From positions 310,001 to 374,000 of the forward strand of contig NZ_JAPIVO010000006.1 in NCBI RefSeq assembly GCF_026239655.1: DNA of 64,000 nt, read 5' to 3'. Shown piece by piece: positions 9,095 through 17,967 of the stretch. The translations under genes and the position numbers were made by a program. Numbering within the stretch: position 1 is the stretch's first letter; each line of letters opens with the position of its first letter. The notes below the pieces were generated by a model. It worked only from the letters and a program-made list of their open reading frames with translations, was not told where the DNA came from and made no database searches. The DNA comes from Pedobacter sp. MR2016-24 (GTDB lineage: Bacteria > Bacteroidota > Bacteroidia > Sphingobacteriales > Sphingobacteriaceae).

Positions 9095-9864
9095 ACTGCA
9101 TCTTTATCAGTAATTTTCCATCTGATGTTTAGTTTTTCATCTTTAAATACGGATGGCATATTTAGCAGGCTATCTATAAATGAGTCTTTGGTTTTTACTA
9201 AAATGCTGGCTGTATAGTTACTCTGTTTCTTGCTTTTCAGTACAATGTACCTGGAATCAGGGTAGGTAGTAATATTTTGAAATACCATTTCAAATTTATC
9301 TGTACCTTTTATCGCGTCATTTATTACCTTAATATCTTCAACAAAGTTTTCATCCGGGTATTTATTACCAGAGCGCTGTACCAGCAGGTATGGAAGGGTA
9401 CGTATAGCCTCCGGTGAGGCTGCTGTACGGTTTTCGATTTTAAAAATGATATTATTGCGCAAAAACGTCCTTGTATCTTTTAAGATCTGTCCTTCCTCAT
9501 TCATTATCTTACTTCTCTCTTTTACCAGGATCAGACTGTCATTTTTAAAGTAGTAACTTTTGACCGTATTGCTGATCAGTCCGTTCGAAGAAGAGGTTTT
9601 ATATAACATACCATCATTGTGTTCACTGTATCGCTCGGCATATATAGACAGATCTCCCGACTGATAAATTAAGCTGATTTCTTTTTTAAAACTATTAAGT
9701 TGTCTGTCTATTGCAGCAGCGAAGATTAAAATTGATTTATCTGTCATCCCTGTTGCTCCGTCTTCATTAGCTATTTCTGCCTGCGGATGTTTAGACTTAA
9801 AATTATTACAGCTTTGAAGTGTAAAAAGTACAAAAATTAAATAGAGTAAGTGAATGGTCTTCAT
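9043..9864 (-). CDS. Putative lipoprotein of unknown function
   Basis: A 273-residue protein with a lipoprotein signal (MKTIHLLYLIFVLFTLQSC, acylated cysteine at residue 19). The mature part is polar with alternating beta-like stretches; I recognise no family. It lies 60 bases downstream of the E1 fusion gene on the same strand and may be the tail of that transcript. Its 3' end overlaps the convergent SprT-like gene by 52 bases, so the last 16 codons of each are read from opposite strands. Confidence 0.7.
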   Translation of the reverse strand: MKTIHLLYLIFVLFTLQSCNNFKSKHPQAEIANEDGATGMTDKSILIFAAAIDRQLNSFKKEISLIYQSGDLSIYAERYSEHNDGMLYKTSSSNGLISNTVKSYYFKNDSLILVKERSKIMNEEGQILKDTRTFLRNNIIFKIENRTAASPEAIRTLPYLLVQRSGNKYPDENFVEDIKVINDAIKGTDKFEMVFQNITTYPDSRYIVLKSKKQSNYTASILVKTKDSFIDSLLNMPSVFKDEKLNIRWKITDKDAVYVPVADTITSASGLNK

Positions 9865-9924
9865 ATGCGGTCGAAACGGGAGATCTCTGCTATGCAGGCC
9901 ATTATCGTGCCAATGAAATGGTAT

Positions 9925-11901
9925 TTAGTAAGCTAATAGCTTTTCTACTGTTTCATGTAATCTGCTTTTTGCCAGGAACTGGTCTTCTAAAGGTTTGCTC
10001 ATCGGAATAGCAGTATCTAAACTCGCACAACGCATCACAGGAGCATCCAGGTCATTAAAACAATGCTCACCAATCCATGCGGCTATTTCAGCGCCAAATC
10101 CACTGCTCAATGTGTCTTCATGCATAATAATTATCCGACCGGTAGCCTTAACTGAATTTCTAACAGCCTCCTGGTCCCATGGTTGCAAACTGCATAAATC
10201 TAACAGGTATATCGATATTTCAGGATGATCATCCATATAAGAAAGGGCCCAGTGTACACCCAATCCATAAGTAATGATGCTCAGCTGATTACCTTCTTTA
10301 AGGATATTTGCTTTTCCAATTTGCAGCGTATAGTAGCCGGCAGGAACCTGACCTGTCAGGCTTCTGTATAACAATTTATGTTCAAAATAGATCACGGGAT
10401 TGGGATCTTCAATCGCGGCTAATAATAAACCCTTCGCGTCATATGGAAATGCAGGATAAACAATTTTGAGTCCCGGCGTTTTTGTAAACCATGCCTCATT
10501 ACTTTGTGAATGGAAAGGCCCTGCACCAGATCCGGCACCCGTTGGCATCCGTATTACCACATCTGCCTTTTCTCCCCATCGGTAATGTGTTTTCGCCAGA
10601 TTATTTACAATCTGGTTGAAACCGCAGGTAACAAAATCTGCAAATTGCATTTCCACAATTGCTTTGGCCCCATTTATAGAAAGGCCCAGTGCAGTACCAA
10701 CAATTGCAGACTCACATATAGGCGTATTCCGAACCCTGGGTTTACCAAATTCTTCTACAAAACCCGCCGTTATTTTAAAAGCACCGCCATATGCTGCGAT
10801 ATCCTGACCCATAATCACCAGATTGTTGTTTCTCTGCATACCAATACGGAGGGCATCACTTATCGCATCTATATAACGTATTTCTGAACTTTCCTGGCCA
10901 GGCAGGACAGGCGTATTATCAGAGGGATAATACATATCACGGACTTCTCTGATAAGAGAGGGCACAGGATCTGCTTCAGCAAAAGCGATTTCAACCTCCT
11001 GATCTATTTCCAATTTAAAGACTTGTTTAATCTCTTCCATAATTTTATGATCCAGGACCTGTTCCTGTAAGAGAAACGTCTCAAAATTGCTTATCGGATC
11101 TTTGGTTTGCCATTCCTCAAATAAATGAGGCGGTATATATTTTGTACCGGAAGCTTCTTCGTGGCCCCTCATCCTAAAGGTCATACATTCAAGCAGTACA
11201 GGCTTAGGGTTTGTTCTCATCTTTTCCGCCAGATCGTACATCGTATCTAAAACTTCCAGGATATTATTACCGTCAATTCTAAGTCCTTCCATACCATAAC
11301 CTATTGCCTTATCTACCAGTTGGGCACACTTAAACTGTTCGGCTACAGGTGTTGAAAGTCCATATCCATTATTTTCAATTAAAAAAATAACAGGCAGATT
11401 CCATACTGAAGCAACATTAAGGGCTTCATGAAAATCACCTTCGCTTGTGGCTCCCTCACCTGTAAATACCAGCGTGGCCTGCTCTTTGCCTGCAATAAGA
11501 TCAGCAAGAGCAATTCCATCTGCCAGCGCCAGTTGCGGGCCTAAATGAGAGATCATTCCAATAATTTTGTATTCCTGTGTGCCAAAGTGAAATGAACGGT
11601 CTCTGCCCCTGGTAAAACCAGTGATCTTTCCCTGCCACTGCGCCATTAGTTTACGAAGTGGAATTTCACGGGTAGTGAAAACGCCCAGATTCCTATGCAT
11701 AGGCAGAATATATTCTGATGGGTTCATTGCCAATGTGGCACCAACAGCTATAGCTTCCTGACCTATACCAGAGAACCATTTGCCAATGCGACCCTGGCGG
11801 AGCAGAATCAGCATCTTTTCTTCGACCATTCTTGGATAAAGTAACTTTTTGTATAAGTTCAGTAACGTAGCGTCATCTTTATCTTTGCGGTCAAATTGCA
11901 T
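9925..11901 (-). CDS. 2-oxo acid dehydrogenase E1, fused alpha and beta subunits (branched-chain type)
   Basis: A 658-residue thiamine-diphosphate enzyme joining both E1 subunits. Residues about 1-310 are the alpha part, with the cofactor motif GEGATSEGDFHEA and the distal IENNGYG. Residues about 340-658 are the beta part (VIMGQDIAAYGGAFKIT, TPICESAIVGTALGL, EMQFADF, MPTGAGSGAGPFHSQ). The family decarboxylates 2-oxoisovalerate-type or related acids and passes the acyl group to an E2 lipoyl protein. No E2 or E3 gene is in the window, so the enzyme must use partners encoded elsewhere. The gene starts 5 bases after the LutB-like stop, so the two are in one operon. Confidence 0.9.
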   Translation of the reverse strand: MQFDRKDKDDATLLNLYKKLLYPRMVEEKMLILLRQGRIGKWFSGIGQEAIAVGATLAMNPSEYILPMHRNLGVFTTREIPLRKLMAQWQGKITGFTRGRDRSFHFGTQEYKIIGMISHLGPQLALADGIALADLIAGKEQATLVFTGEGATSEGDFHEALNVASVWNLPVIFLIENNGYGLSTPVAEQFKCAQLVDKAIGYGMEGLRIDGNNILEVLDTMYDLAEKMRTNPKPVLLECMTFRMRGHEEASGTKYIPPHLFEEWQTKDPISNFETFLLQEQVLDHKIMEEIKQVFKLEIDQEVEIAFAEADPVPSLIREVRDMYYPSDNTPVLPGQESSEIRYIDAISDALRIGMQRNNNLVIMGQDIAAYGGAFKITAGFVEEFGKPRVRNTPICESAIVGTALGLSINGAKAIVEMQFADFVTCGFNQIVNNLAKTHYRWGEKADVVIRMPTGAGSGAGPFHSQSNEAWFTKTPGLKIVYPAFPYDAKGLLLAAIEDPNPVIYFEHKLLYRSLTGQVPAGYYTLQIGKANILKEGNQLSIITYGLGVHWALSYMDDHPEISIYLLDLCSLQPWDQEAVRNSVKATGRIIIMHEDTLSSGFGAEIAAWIGEHCFNDLDAPVMRCASLDTAIPMSKPLEDQFLAKSRLHETVEKLLAY

Positions 11902-11906
11902 ATGAA

Positions 11907-13298
11907 TTATATTTGTGGTGTATTCTTATTTTGCTGCTGCCATTGTTTGGAGAAGGATGTAGGAGCGATTTCAGGCATTTCACGGTATTTACCCCACATC
12001 TTTTTGAAGAAAAATTTGAGGAAGAAGTTTTTAAGTTTACCGCCAATGAAATCCATGCGTGATCTTTTAGCCATGCCTGTATTCCATGCTTTCCAACCGA
12101 GTTCTTCAGTTTTAGTGTTTTCATGCTGAGCTGCAGCATCTCTTCTGTTCAGGAGCAGCATTTTATGAATATCTATTTTTACCGGGCATACTTCTGAACA
12201 TTTACCACAAAGACTGGAGGCATAGCTCAGATGTTTGAAATCTTTCATTCCCTTCAAATGAGGAGTGATGATAGATCCGATAGGTCCGCTGTAGGTAGTA
12301 TTATAAGTATGTCCCCCAATGTTTTTGTATACCGGACAGGCGTTTAAACAAGCACCGCACCGGATACAATACAGAGCCTGACGCTGATCCTTTTGCGCAA
12401 GCAGATTTGTCCTCCCATTATCCAGCAGAATTACATACATCTCTTCCGGTCCATCAGTTTCGTGGGCTTGTCTCGGTCCGCTTAAAATGGTATTGTAAAC
12501 GGTTAAATTTTGTCCTGTACCATGGCTGGCCAGCAAAGGCCAGAAAAGGTCTAAATCAGCCATTGAAGGTATAATCTTTTCAATACCCACAATAGCAATA
12601 TGTATTTTAGGAAAGGTAGTGCTTAATCTTGCATTCCCTTCATTTTCTGTTAATGCGATACTGCCTGTATCGGCGATCAGGAAATTCCCCCCGGTAATGC
12701 CGATATCAGCAGAAAGGTATTTTTCACGCAGCAATTCCCTTGCTTTCTGTGTAAGCTGTTCTGGTGTAAACTCTATAGGGGTACCAAACTTCTCGTGGAA
12801 TAATTCTGCGATCTGCACTTTAGTCAGGTGCATTGCTGGTGTTACAATATGATAAGGTGCCTGTCCCAGCAGCTGAACGATAAACTCACCCAGATCACTT
12901 TCTAAAGAATCGATATCATTCTCTTTTAAAAAGTCATTCAGATGGATCTCTTCAGTTGTCATCGACTTCGACTTGATTACCGTTTTGCCACCATTTTTAT
13001 TGATGATATTCAGGATTTCTTTTTGCGCTTCTTCAACATCATTTGCCCAGATCACTTTTCCGCCCCTGCGTTGAAAATTGGCTTCAAATTCAGGTAAAAA
13101 CTTGTCGAGGTTCTCCATTACTCTCCATTTGATCACATGAGCCTTCTTTTTTGAATTCTCTAAATTCTCAAATTTTGATAAACCGCGTTCAACCGCAGTA
13201 TTGTATTTACCAATGTTATGGTTAATCGTATTACGATGATCTACATCAAATGCCTTCTCATCTGCCTTCACCAAAAAATCTTCAGCAATCTTCGTCAT
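11907..13298 (-). CDS. LutB/LldF-like LUD-domain iron-sulfur protein
   Basis: A 463-residue protein with an N-terminal LUD domain and a C-terminal ferredoxin-like region carrying CIRCGACLNACPVY and CGKCSEVCPVKIDIH, that is two 4Fe-4S binding sets. This is the architecture of LutB/LldF, a component of the non-flavin L-lactate oxidation complex LutABC. LutA and LutC are not adjacent. The start chosen is MTKIAEDF at 13298: an in-frame extension of 12 codons is possible but runs through the promoter. A TATATTTG -7 element ends 3 bases before this ATG. The gene is followed after 5 bases by the E1 fusion. Confidence 0.85.
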   Translation of the reverse strand: MTKIAEDFLVKADEKAFDVDHRNTINHNIGKYNTAVERGLSKFENLENSKKKAHVIKWRVMENLDKFLPEFEANFQRRGGKVIWANDVEEAQKEILNIINKNGGKTVIKSKSMTTEEIHLNDFLKENDIDSLESDLGEFIVQLLGQAPYHIVTPAMHLTKVQIAELFHEKFGTPIEFTPEQLTQKARELLREKYLSADIGITGGNFLIADTGSIALTENEGNARLSTTFPKIHIAIVGIEKIIPSMADLDLFWPLLASHGTGQNLTVYNTILSGPRQAHETDGPEEMYVILLDNGRTNLLAQKDQRQALYCIRCGACLNACPVYKNIGGHTYNTTYSGPIGSIITPHLKGMKDFKHLSYASSLCGKCSEVCPVKIDIHKMLLLNRRDAAAQHENTKTEELGWKAWNTGMAKRSRMDFIGGKLKNFFLKFFFKKMWGKYREMPEIAPTSFSKQWQQQNKNTPQI

Positions 13299-13301
13299 GT
13301 T

Positions 13302-13335
13302 CAAATATAAATAAATTACGTAGTAGCTAAACAAA
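13302..13335 (-). promoter_or_regulatory. Promoter of the LutB-like gene, -7 element abutting the start codon
   Basis: On the minus strand a perfect TAnnTTTG (TATATTTG) occupies 13309-13302 and ends 3 bases before the ATG. Upstream there is TTTA with an 18-base spacer (13331-13328) or TTTG with 22 bases (13335-13332). The expected transcription start is at or inside the start codon, implying a leaderless message. Confidence 0.5.
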
Positions 13336-13336
13336 A

Positions 13337-13360
13337 AAACCTGCCGGTTGTGGCAGGTTT
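13337..13360 (-). terminator. Intrinsic terminator after the M28 peptidase gene
   Basis: A 9-bp perfect stem (AAACCTGCC with GGCAGGTTT) around a 6-base loop. On the minus strand it is followed by a run of T. It sits 22 bases after the M28 stop and before the LutB-like promoter. Confidence 0.8.
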
Positions 13361-13381
13361 TATCAAATTGTTCAATTTATG

Positions 13382-14995
13382 TTATTTACGTGTTCCGTCT
13401 TCGTTTTTATCTACTGCCGGCTTTTTAGCTCCATTGGCTAATTCCCAGGCTGTAAAGTAGACTAATTGTGCACGTTTTGCCAGCATATCAAAGTTGATTT
13501 TACTGATCTCATCACCTGGCTGGTGGTAATCAGCGTGTATGCCGTTAAAGTAAAAAATTACCGGAATATTGTGTTTAGCGAAGTTATAATGATCAGATCT
13601 GTAGTAATATTGCTCCGGATCTGTACGGTTATTATGTTTCATATCCAGGTTCATTTTTACATAATCATCATTTGCCTTGATACCAGTTGCGTTCAGTTCA
13701 GAGCTCAACATATCCGATCCAATGATATAGATATAATTAGGATCACTTTCATGTGCAGCATCAACACGACCAATCATGTCTATGTTCAGGTCTGTAATTG
13801 TTTTTTCCAAAGGGAATACAGGATGTTCTGAATACCATTCAGAACCTAATAATCCCTTTTCTTCGCCAACAACAGTCATGAATAAAATACTTCTCTTAGG
13901 GCCTTTACCGGCTTTCTTAGCTTTGGTAAAAGCATCAGCGAGCATGAGTACACCCGTAGTTCCGGAACCATCATCGTCAGCTCCGTTATTTACTTTGTCG
14001 GTTCCCGAGCTTGTTAAGCCAATATGGTCATAATGGCCTGTAATCACCAGCACTTCATCTTTTAATTTAGGATCCGAACCTTCTAAAAAGCCCAGTACAT
14101 TTTCAGCTCTTACTTTTTCTTCATTTTTCATTGCGGTACCGGTAACAGCAATCTTGATAATTTGTGAAGCTGGTTTTGCTGTTGACTTTATTTTTTGTTG
14201 CAGAGCAGCTACACTCGTACCCGCTGATTTTAAAATTTCGTTTGCCAGAACAGTTGATATCCGTACTGAAGGAAAAGATTTCATTCTTTTCATCTTTGCG
14301 ATACTTCCTTCTGTTTTTAGGGTGGGCTGACCTTTACCGCTATAATTCTCTCTCATCTCTGGTGTCATATTATCCAGAGCAGGATCAATTTGTATTACAG
14401 CCAGCGCTTTATGATCTGCCATATATTGAATCCTGGCCTGTTGAGCAAGCATTCTTTTCATTCTTGCTGCGCGGGTTTCAGGAGCGGATGTTGTTTCCAT
14501 TGCCGGATTTCCTTCTGCAAAAATCAAGATCACTTTTCCTGTAAGGTCAATGCCTTCATAGTCATTGTAACCATCCTGACTTAAACCATATCCCGCAAAT
14601 ACAACTTCATTGGTGCTGAAGTTAAAACCACCAATTGCAACAGTAGAACTTGAGATCACAAAATCTTTCCCGTATTCTTTGGTTTGTCCGTTCAGGGAAA
14701 ATGCCATCTTGCTTAGATTATAAGCAACCATATCAATAGGTTGAAAATAATCACCATTTACAGGACCTTTCAGACCAACATTTATGAAATGCTTTTTGAT
14801 ATAATCGGCAGCCATCCAGGCACCCTTTTTTCCTGTCTCTCTACCTTCATATTCATCAGAAGCGAGCACAGACAGGTGTTTGTAAGCATTATCCTTGTTG
14901 ATTGCTGCGCTAAACTTTATCGCATTTTTGTCCTGGGCTACAGCACTCAGGCTTAGCATTAATGCTAAGCCTGCACTTAAAAATTGTTTGTTCAT
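13382..14995 (-). CDS. Secreted M28-family zinc peptidase
   Basis: A 537-residue protein with a cleavable signal peptide (MNKQFLSAGLALMLSLSAVAQ). After an N-terminal peptidase region and an inserted PA-like domain (about residues 110-270), the M28 di-zinc core follows: GHYDHIG with the first His ligand, NGADDDGSGT with the bridging Asp, GEEKGLLGS with the catalytic Glu pair, NIDMIGR, and SDHYNFAKHNIP with the last His. The family are aminopeptidases or dipeptidases acting outside the cytoplasm. It is a single gene ended by a strong terminator. Confidence 0.92.
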   Translation of the reverse strand: MNKQFLSAGLALMLSLSAVAQDKNAIKFSAAINKDNAYKHLSVLASDEYEGRETGKKGAWMAADYIKKHFINVGLKGPVNGDYFQPIDMVAYNLSKMAFSLNGQTKEYGKDFVISSSTVAIGGFNFSTNEVVFAGYGLSQDGYNDYEGIDLTGKVILIFAEGNPAMETTSAPETRAARMKRMLAQQARIQYMADHKALAVIQIDPALDNMTPEMRENYSGKGQPTLKTEGSIAKMKRMKSFPSVRISTVLANEILKSAGTSVAALQQKIKSTAKPASQIIKIAVTGTAMKNEEKVRAENVLGFLEGSDPKLKDEVLVITGHYDHIGLTSSGTDKVNNGADDDGSGTTGVLMLADAFTKAKKAGKGPKRSILFMTVVGEEKGLLGSEWYSEHPVFPLEKTITDLNIDMIGRVDAAHESDPNYIYIIGSDMLSSELNATGIKANDDYVKMNLDMKHNNRTDPEQYYYRSDHYNFAKHNIPVIFYFNGIHADYHQPGDEISKINFDMLAKRAQLVYFTAWELANGAKKPAVDKNEDGTRK

Positions 14996-15068
14996 TATTT
15001 AGTTAAGGGTTTAACAGGAATATCTTTCTACTGATCTCTCCACGCTCATCAGGCGTTCAACACGTATA

Positions 15069-15959
15069 TTATTCCTTAGGTTTAGTAGAAGTACCATAAA
15101 GCTCTCTGTTTCTTTTACGCTCTATACCTGCAGAGATAAAAATACTCAGTTCATACAACAGGAATAAAGGGAAAGCAACTACCAGCATGGTCATCATATC
15201 TGGCGTAGGTGTAACTACTGCCGCAATAATCAGGATGACTACAACGGCGTACCTGCGACTTGCCCGCATAAATGCCGGGGTCATAATTCCGAACAAGGAG
15301 AGGATGTATATCACGACAGGCAATTCAAAGATGATTCCCGTACCTATAGTTAGTGTGGCTACAGAGGATAAATAAGAATCAATTGTGAATGTATTTTCAA
15401 TCATCGGACTTACTGAGAAATTAGTCAGGAAGTTGATAGAAAGCGGGCAGATGATGAAATATCCGAACATAATACCTATCAGAAATAACAAAGAAGCAAA
15501 AAATACAAATCCACTTGCAGACTTTCTTTCTTTTTCATGCAATGCCGGCTTAATGAACAGCCATAATTCAAAAAGTAAGTAGGGGATACCAAATATAATT
15601 CCCGTCATGATACATGAATTGATCTGCAGGGTAAACTGCCCTGCCATCTCTGTGTTAATAATTTTTCCTTTTATTTCAGTGATACAGAAATCCGCTCCTA
15701 AAGAGGGGAAGGCTGCAACTAATTTACACATCATCCGGTAAGTCCAGAAATCAGGACTTTTTGGTCCCATGATCACCGTGTTAAATATAAAGTCATAAAA
15801 CCAGAATGCACTGGCTGTGAATATGACGATGACTAATAGTGCGCGCAGTAAATGTTTTCGTAGTACGTCGATATGGTCAAAGAAAGACATTTCTGATTCC
15901 AGACTCTTTCCTTTATTCTTAATAGCACCGATCAGGTCCTTTGCTTTATTATCACTCAT
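15069..15959 (-). CDS. tatC: Sec-independent protein translocase TatC
   Basis: A 296-residue inner-membrane protein with about six membrane helices. The N-terminal signature MSFFDHIDVLRKHLLRALL is the conserved cytoplasmic start of TatC, and PYLLFELWLFIKPALHEKERK is the conserved loop and third helix region. TatC binds twin-arginine signal peptides. It has a normal length with a short charged tail. It lies downstream of accC on the same strand, but a perfect stem-loop separates the two genes. TatA/B are not in the window. Confidence 0.95.
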   Translation of the reverse strand: MSDNKAKDLIGAIKNKGKSLESEMSFFDHIDVLRKHLLRALLVIVIFTASAFWFYDFIFNTVIMGPKSPDFWTYRMMCKLVAAFPSLGADFCITEIKGKIINTEMAGQFTLQINSCIMTGIIFGIPYLLFELWLFIKPALHEKERKSASGFVFFASLLFLIGIMFGYFIICPLSINFLTNFSVSPMIENTFTIDSYLSSVATLTIGTGIIFELPVVIYILSLFGIMTPAFMRASRRYAVVVILIIAAVVTPTPDMMTMLVVAFPLFLLYELSIFISAGIERKRNRELYGTSTKPKE

Positions 15960-15980
15960 GTAGATTGTTTGTATAACAAA

Positions 15981-16010
15981 AATACCATTCTATTTTATTA
16001 GAATGGTATT
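15981..16010 (-). terminator. Stem-loop between accC and tatC
   Basis: A perfect 12-bp stem (AATACCATTCTA with its complement) around a 6-base loop, 30 bases downstream of accC and 21 bases upstream of tatC. The T tract after the stem on the minus strand is short, so it may be a partial terminator or an RNA-processing or stability element within the cluster. Confidence 0.5.
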
Positions 16011-16040
16011 TACGTTTTAAATATAGGAATTAGATTTACT

Positions 16041-17381
16041 CTATTCTGAGAAAACGAAAGTTTCCATGAATTTTGTGGTAAAATTACCTGCCCTGAAGTT
16101 GGGATCCTTCATTAATTTTAAATGAAAAGGAATTGTGGTTTTAACACCTTCAATTACAAACTCACTCAATGCACGCTCCATTGTACTGATAGCTTCCTCA
16201 CGGGTTTGTGCCACACAAATTAACTTTGCGATCATGGAGTCATAATTTGAAGGGATCTGATAACCTGCGTAAACATGTGTATCAACCCTTACACCATGGC
16301 CGCCCGGAGAGTGAAAATTAGTGATTTTACCCGGACAAGGTCTGAAATTATTAAACGGATCTTCTGCATTAATCCTGCATTCGATAGCGTGCATATCAGG
16401 AAGATAATTCCTTCCCGAAATCGGTACACCCGATGCTACTTTGATCTGTTCTTTGATCAGATCATAGTTAATTACCTCTTCAGTTACCGGATGTTCTACC
16501 TGGATACGGGTATTCATTTCCATGAAGTAAAAGTTACGGTGTTTGTCAACCAAGAATTCGATTGTACCAGCTCCTTCATATTGAACAGCTGTAGCCCCTT
16601 TAATTGCAGCTTCACCCATTCTTTCTCTCAATTCCGGAGTCATGAAAGGAGATGGCGCCTCTTCAACTAATTTCTGGTGACGACGCTGAATTGAGCAGTC
16701 GCGTTCCGAAAGGTGACAAGCCTTACCATACTGGTCACCAATAATCTGGATCTCAATGTGACGCGGATCTTCAATGTACTTTTCTAAATATAAACCATCA
16801 TTGCCAAAGGCCGCACCTGATTCTTGTCTGGCACTGTCCCATGCATTTTCAAATTCTTCATCTTTCCATACTACACGCATTCCACGGCCACCGCCACCGG
16901 CAGTTGCCTTAAGGATCACGGGATAACCCATGTCGTTAGCAATCCTGATTCCTTCTTTAACACTTTCCAGCAAACCTTCAGAACCCGGTATAGTCGGTAC
17001 ACCTGCTTTTTTCATGGTTTCTTTCGCCGAAGCTTTATCACCCATTGAATTAATCTGCTCAGGAGTAGCCCCGATAAATTTAATTCCATAGTCTCTGCAA
17101 ACAGAGGAGAACTTCGCATTTTCAGATAAAAATCCGTAGCCAGGGTGAATTGCATCTGCATTGGTTAACTCCGCTGCAGAAATAATATTAGGAATGCTAA
17201 GGTAAGAATCTTTACTGGGAGGGGGGCCGATACAAACAGCCTCATCAGCAAAACGTACGTGTAAACTTTCGCGGTCTGCGGTAGAATAAACAGCAACAGT
17301 TTTAATGCCCATTTCCTTACAGGTACGAATAATGCGCAAGGCAATTTCGCCCCTGTTGGCAATTAATATTTTTTTAAACAT
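16041..17381 (-). CDS. accC: Acetyl-CoA carboxylase, biotin carboxylase subunit
   Basis: A 446-residue ATP-grasp enzyme that carboxylates the biotin of AccB with bicarbonate and ATP, the first step of fatty-acid synthesis. The N-terminus FKKILIANRGEIALRIIRTC is the family start. The glycine-rich ATP lid GGGGRGMRVV and the catalytic EMNTRIQVEHPVTE are intact. The length is normal. It follows accB by 37 bases and is part of the rpmF-plsX-fabH-accB-accC run. The carboxyltransferase subunits are elsewhere. Confidence 0.97.
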   Translation of the reverse strand: MFKKILIANRGEIALRIIRTCKEMGIKTVAVYSTADRESLHVRFADEAVCIGPPPSKDSYLSIPNIISAAELTNADAIHPGYGFLSENAKFSSVCRDYGIKFIGATPEQINSMGDKASAKETMKKAGVPTIPGSEGLLESVKEGIRIANDMGYPVILKATAGGGGRGMRVVWKDEEFENAWDSARQESGAAFGNDGLYLEKYIEDPRHIEIQIIGDQYGKACHLSERDCSIQRRHQKLVEEAPSPFMTPELRERMGEAAIKGATAVQYEGAGTIEFLVDKHRNFYFMEMNTRIQVEHPVTEEVINYDLIKEQIKVASGVPISGRNYLPDMHAIECRINAEDPFNNFRPCPGKITNFHSPGGHGVRVDTHVYAGYQIPSNYDSMIAKLICVAQTREEAISTMERALSEFVIEGVKTTIPFHLKLMKDPNFRAGNFTTKFMETFVFSE

Positions 17382-17418
17382 ATAATTGATAAGATGATAA
17401 TTTGCTAAGAAGCAAATA

Positions 17419-17898
17419 TTACATAGGTTCTACTAAAAATAATGGTTGGTCATATTCTACCGGAGAAGCATTATCTACCAGTACTTTAACTATTCTTCCA
17501 GAAACTTCACTTTCAATTTCGTTGAATAACTTCATTGCCTCGATGATACAGATGATCTTACCCGGACTTACCTCATCACCAACATTTGCAAATGAAGGTT
17601 TATCAGGGCTTGATGACCGGTAAAAAGTACCTATCATTGGAGATTTGATTGTAATATATTTTGAAGTGTCTTCAGTTGCTGCAGCAGGAGCACTATCACT
17701 TGCAGTCGTAGCAACAGGTTGAGCCGCAGGAGCAGCAGGTAACACTTGTGGTGCAACTGCCGGTACTGTAGTCGTGATTACTGTTGGAGCCTGATTGGTT
17801 TTGATAGTAATTTTGAAGTCTTTTTGTTCTATTGCAACTTCATTTACGCCCGACCGAGAAACAAATTTAATAAGTTCCTGAATTTGTTTTATATCCAT
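17419..17898 (-). CDS. accB: Biotin carboxyl carrier protein of acetyl-CoA carboxylase
   Basis: A 159-residue protein with three parts: an N-terminal segment MDIKQIQELIKFV typical of AccB, an Ala/Pro/Thr-rich linker at about residues 37-75, and a C-terminal biotinyl domain with the EAMK motif. Lys123 is the biotinylated residue. The protein carries CO2 from AccC to the carboxyltransferase. It is located 37 bases upstream of accC and 69 bases downstream of fabH. Confidence 0.96.
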   Translation of the reverse strand: MDIKQIQELIKFVSRSGVNEVAIEQKDFKITIKTNQAPTVITTTVPAVAPQVLPAAPAAQPVATTASDSAPAAATEDTSKYITIKSPMIGTFYRSSSPDKPSFANVGDEVSPGKIICIIEAMKLFNEIESEVSGRIVKVLVDNASPVEYDQPLFLVEPM

Positions 17899-17967
17899 TT
17901 TTTGGTGTTTTATTGAAAAAGATAGTATGTCTTTAGAATCCGCTAAGTTAGGATTTATTATATAAAA

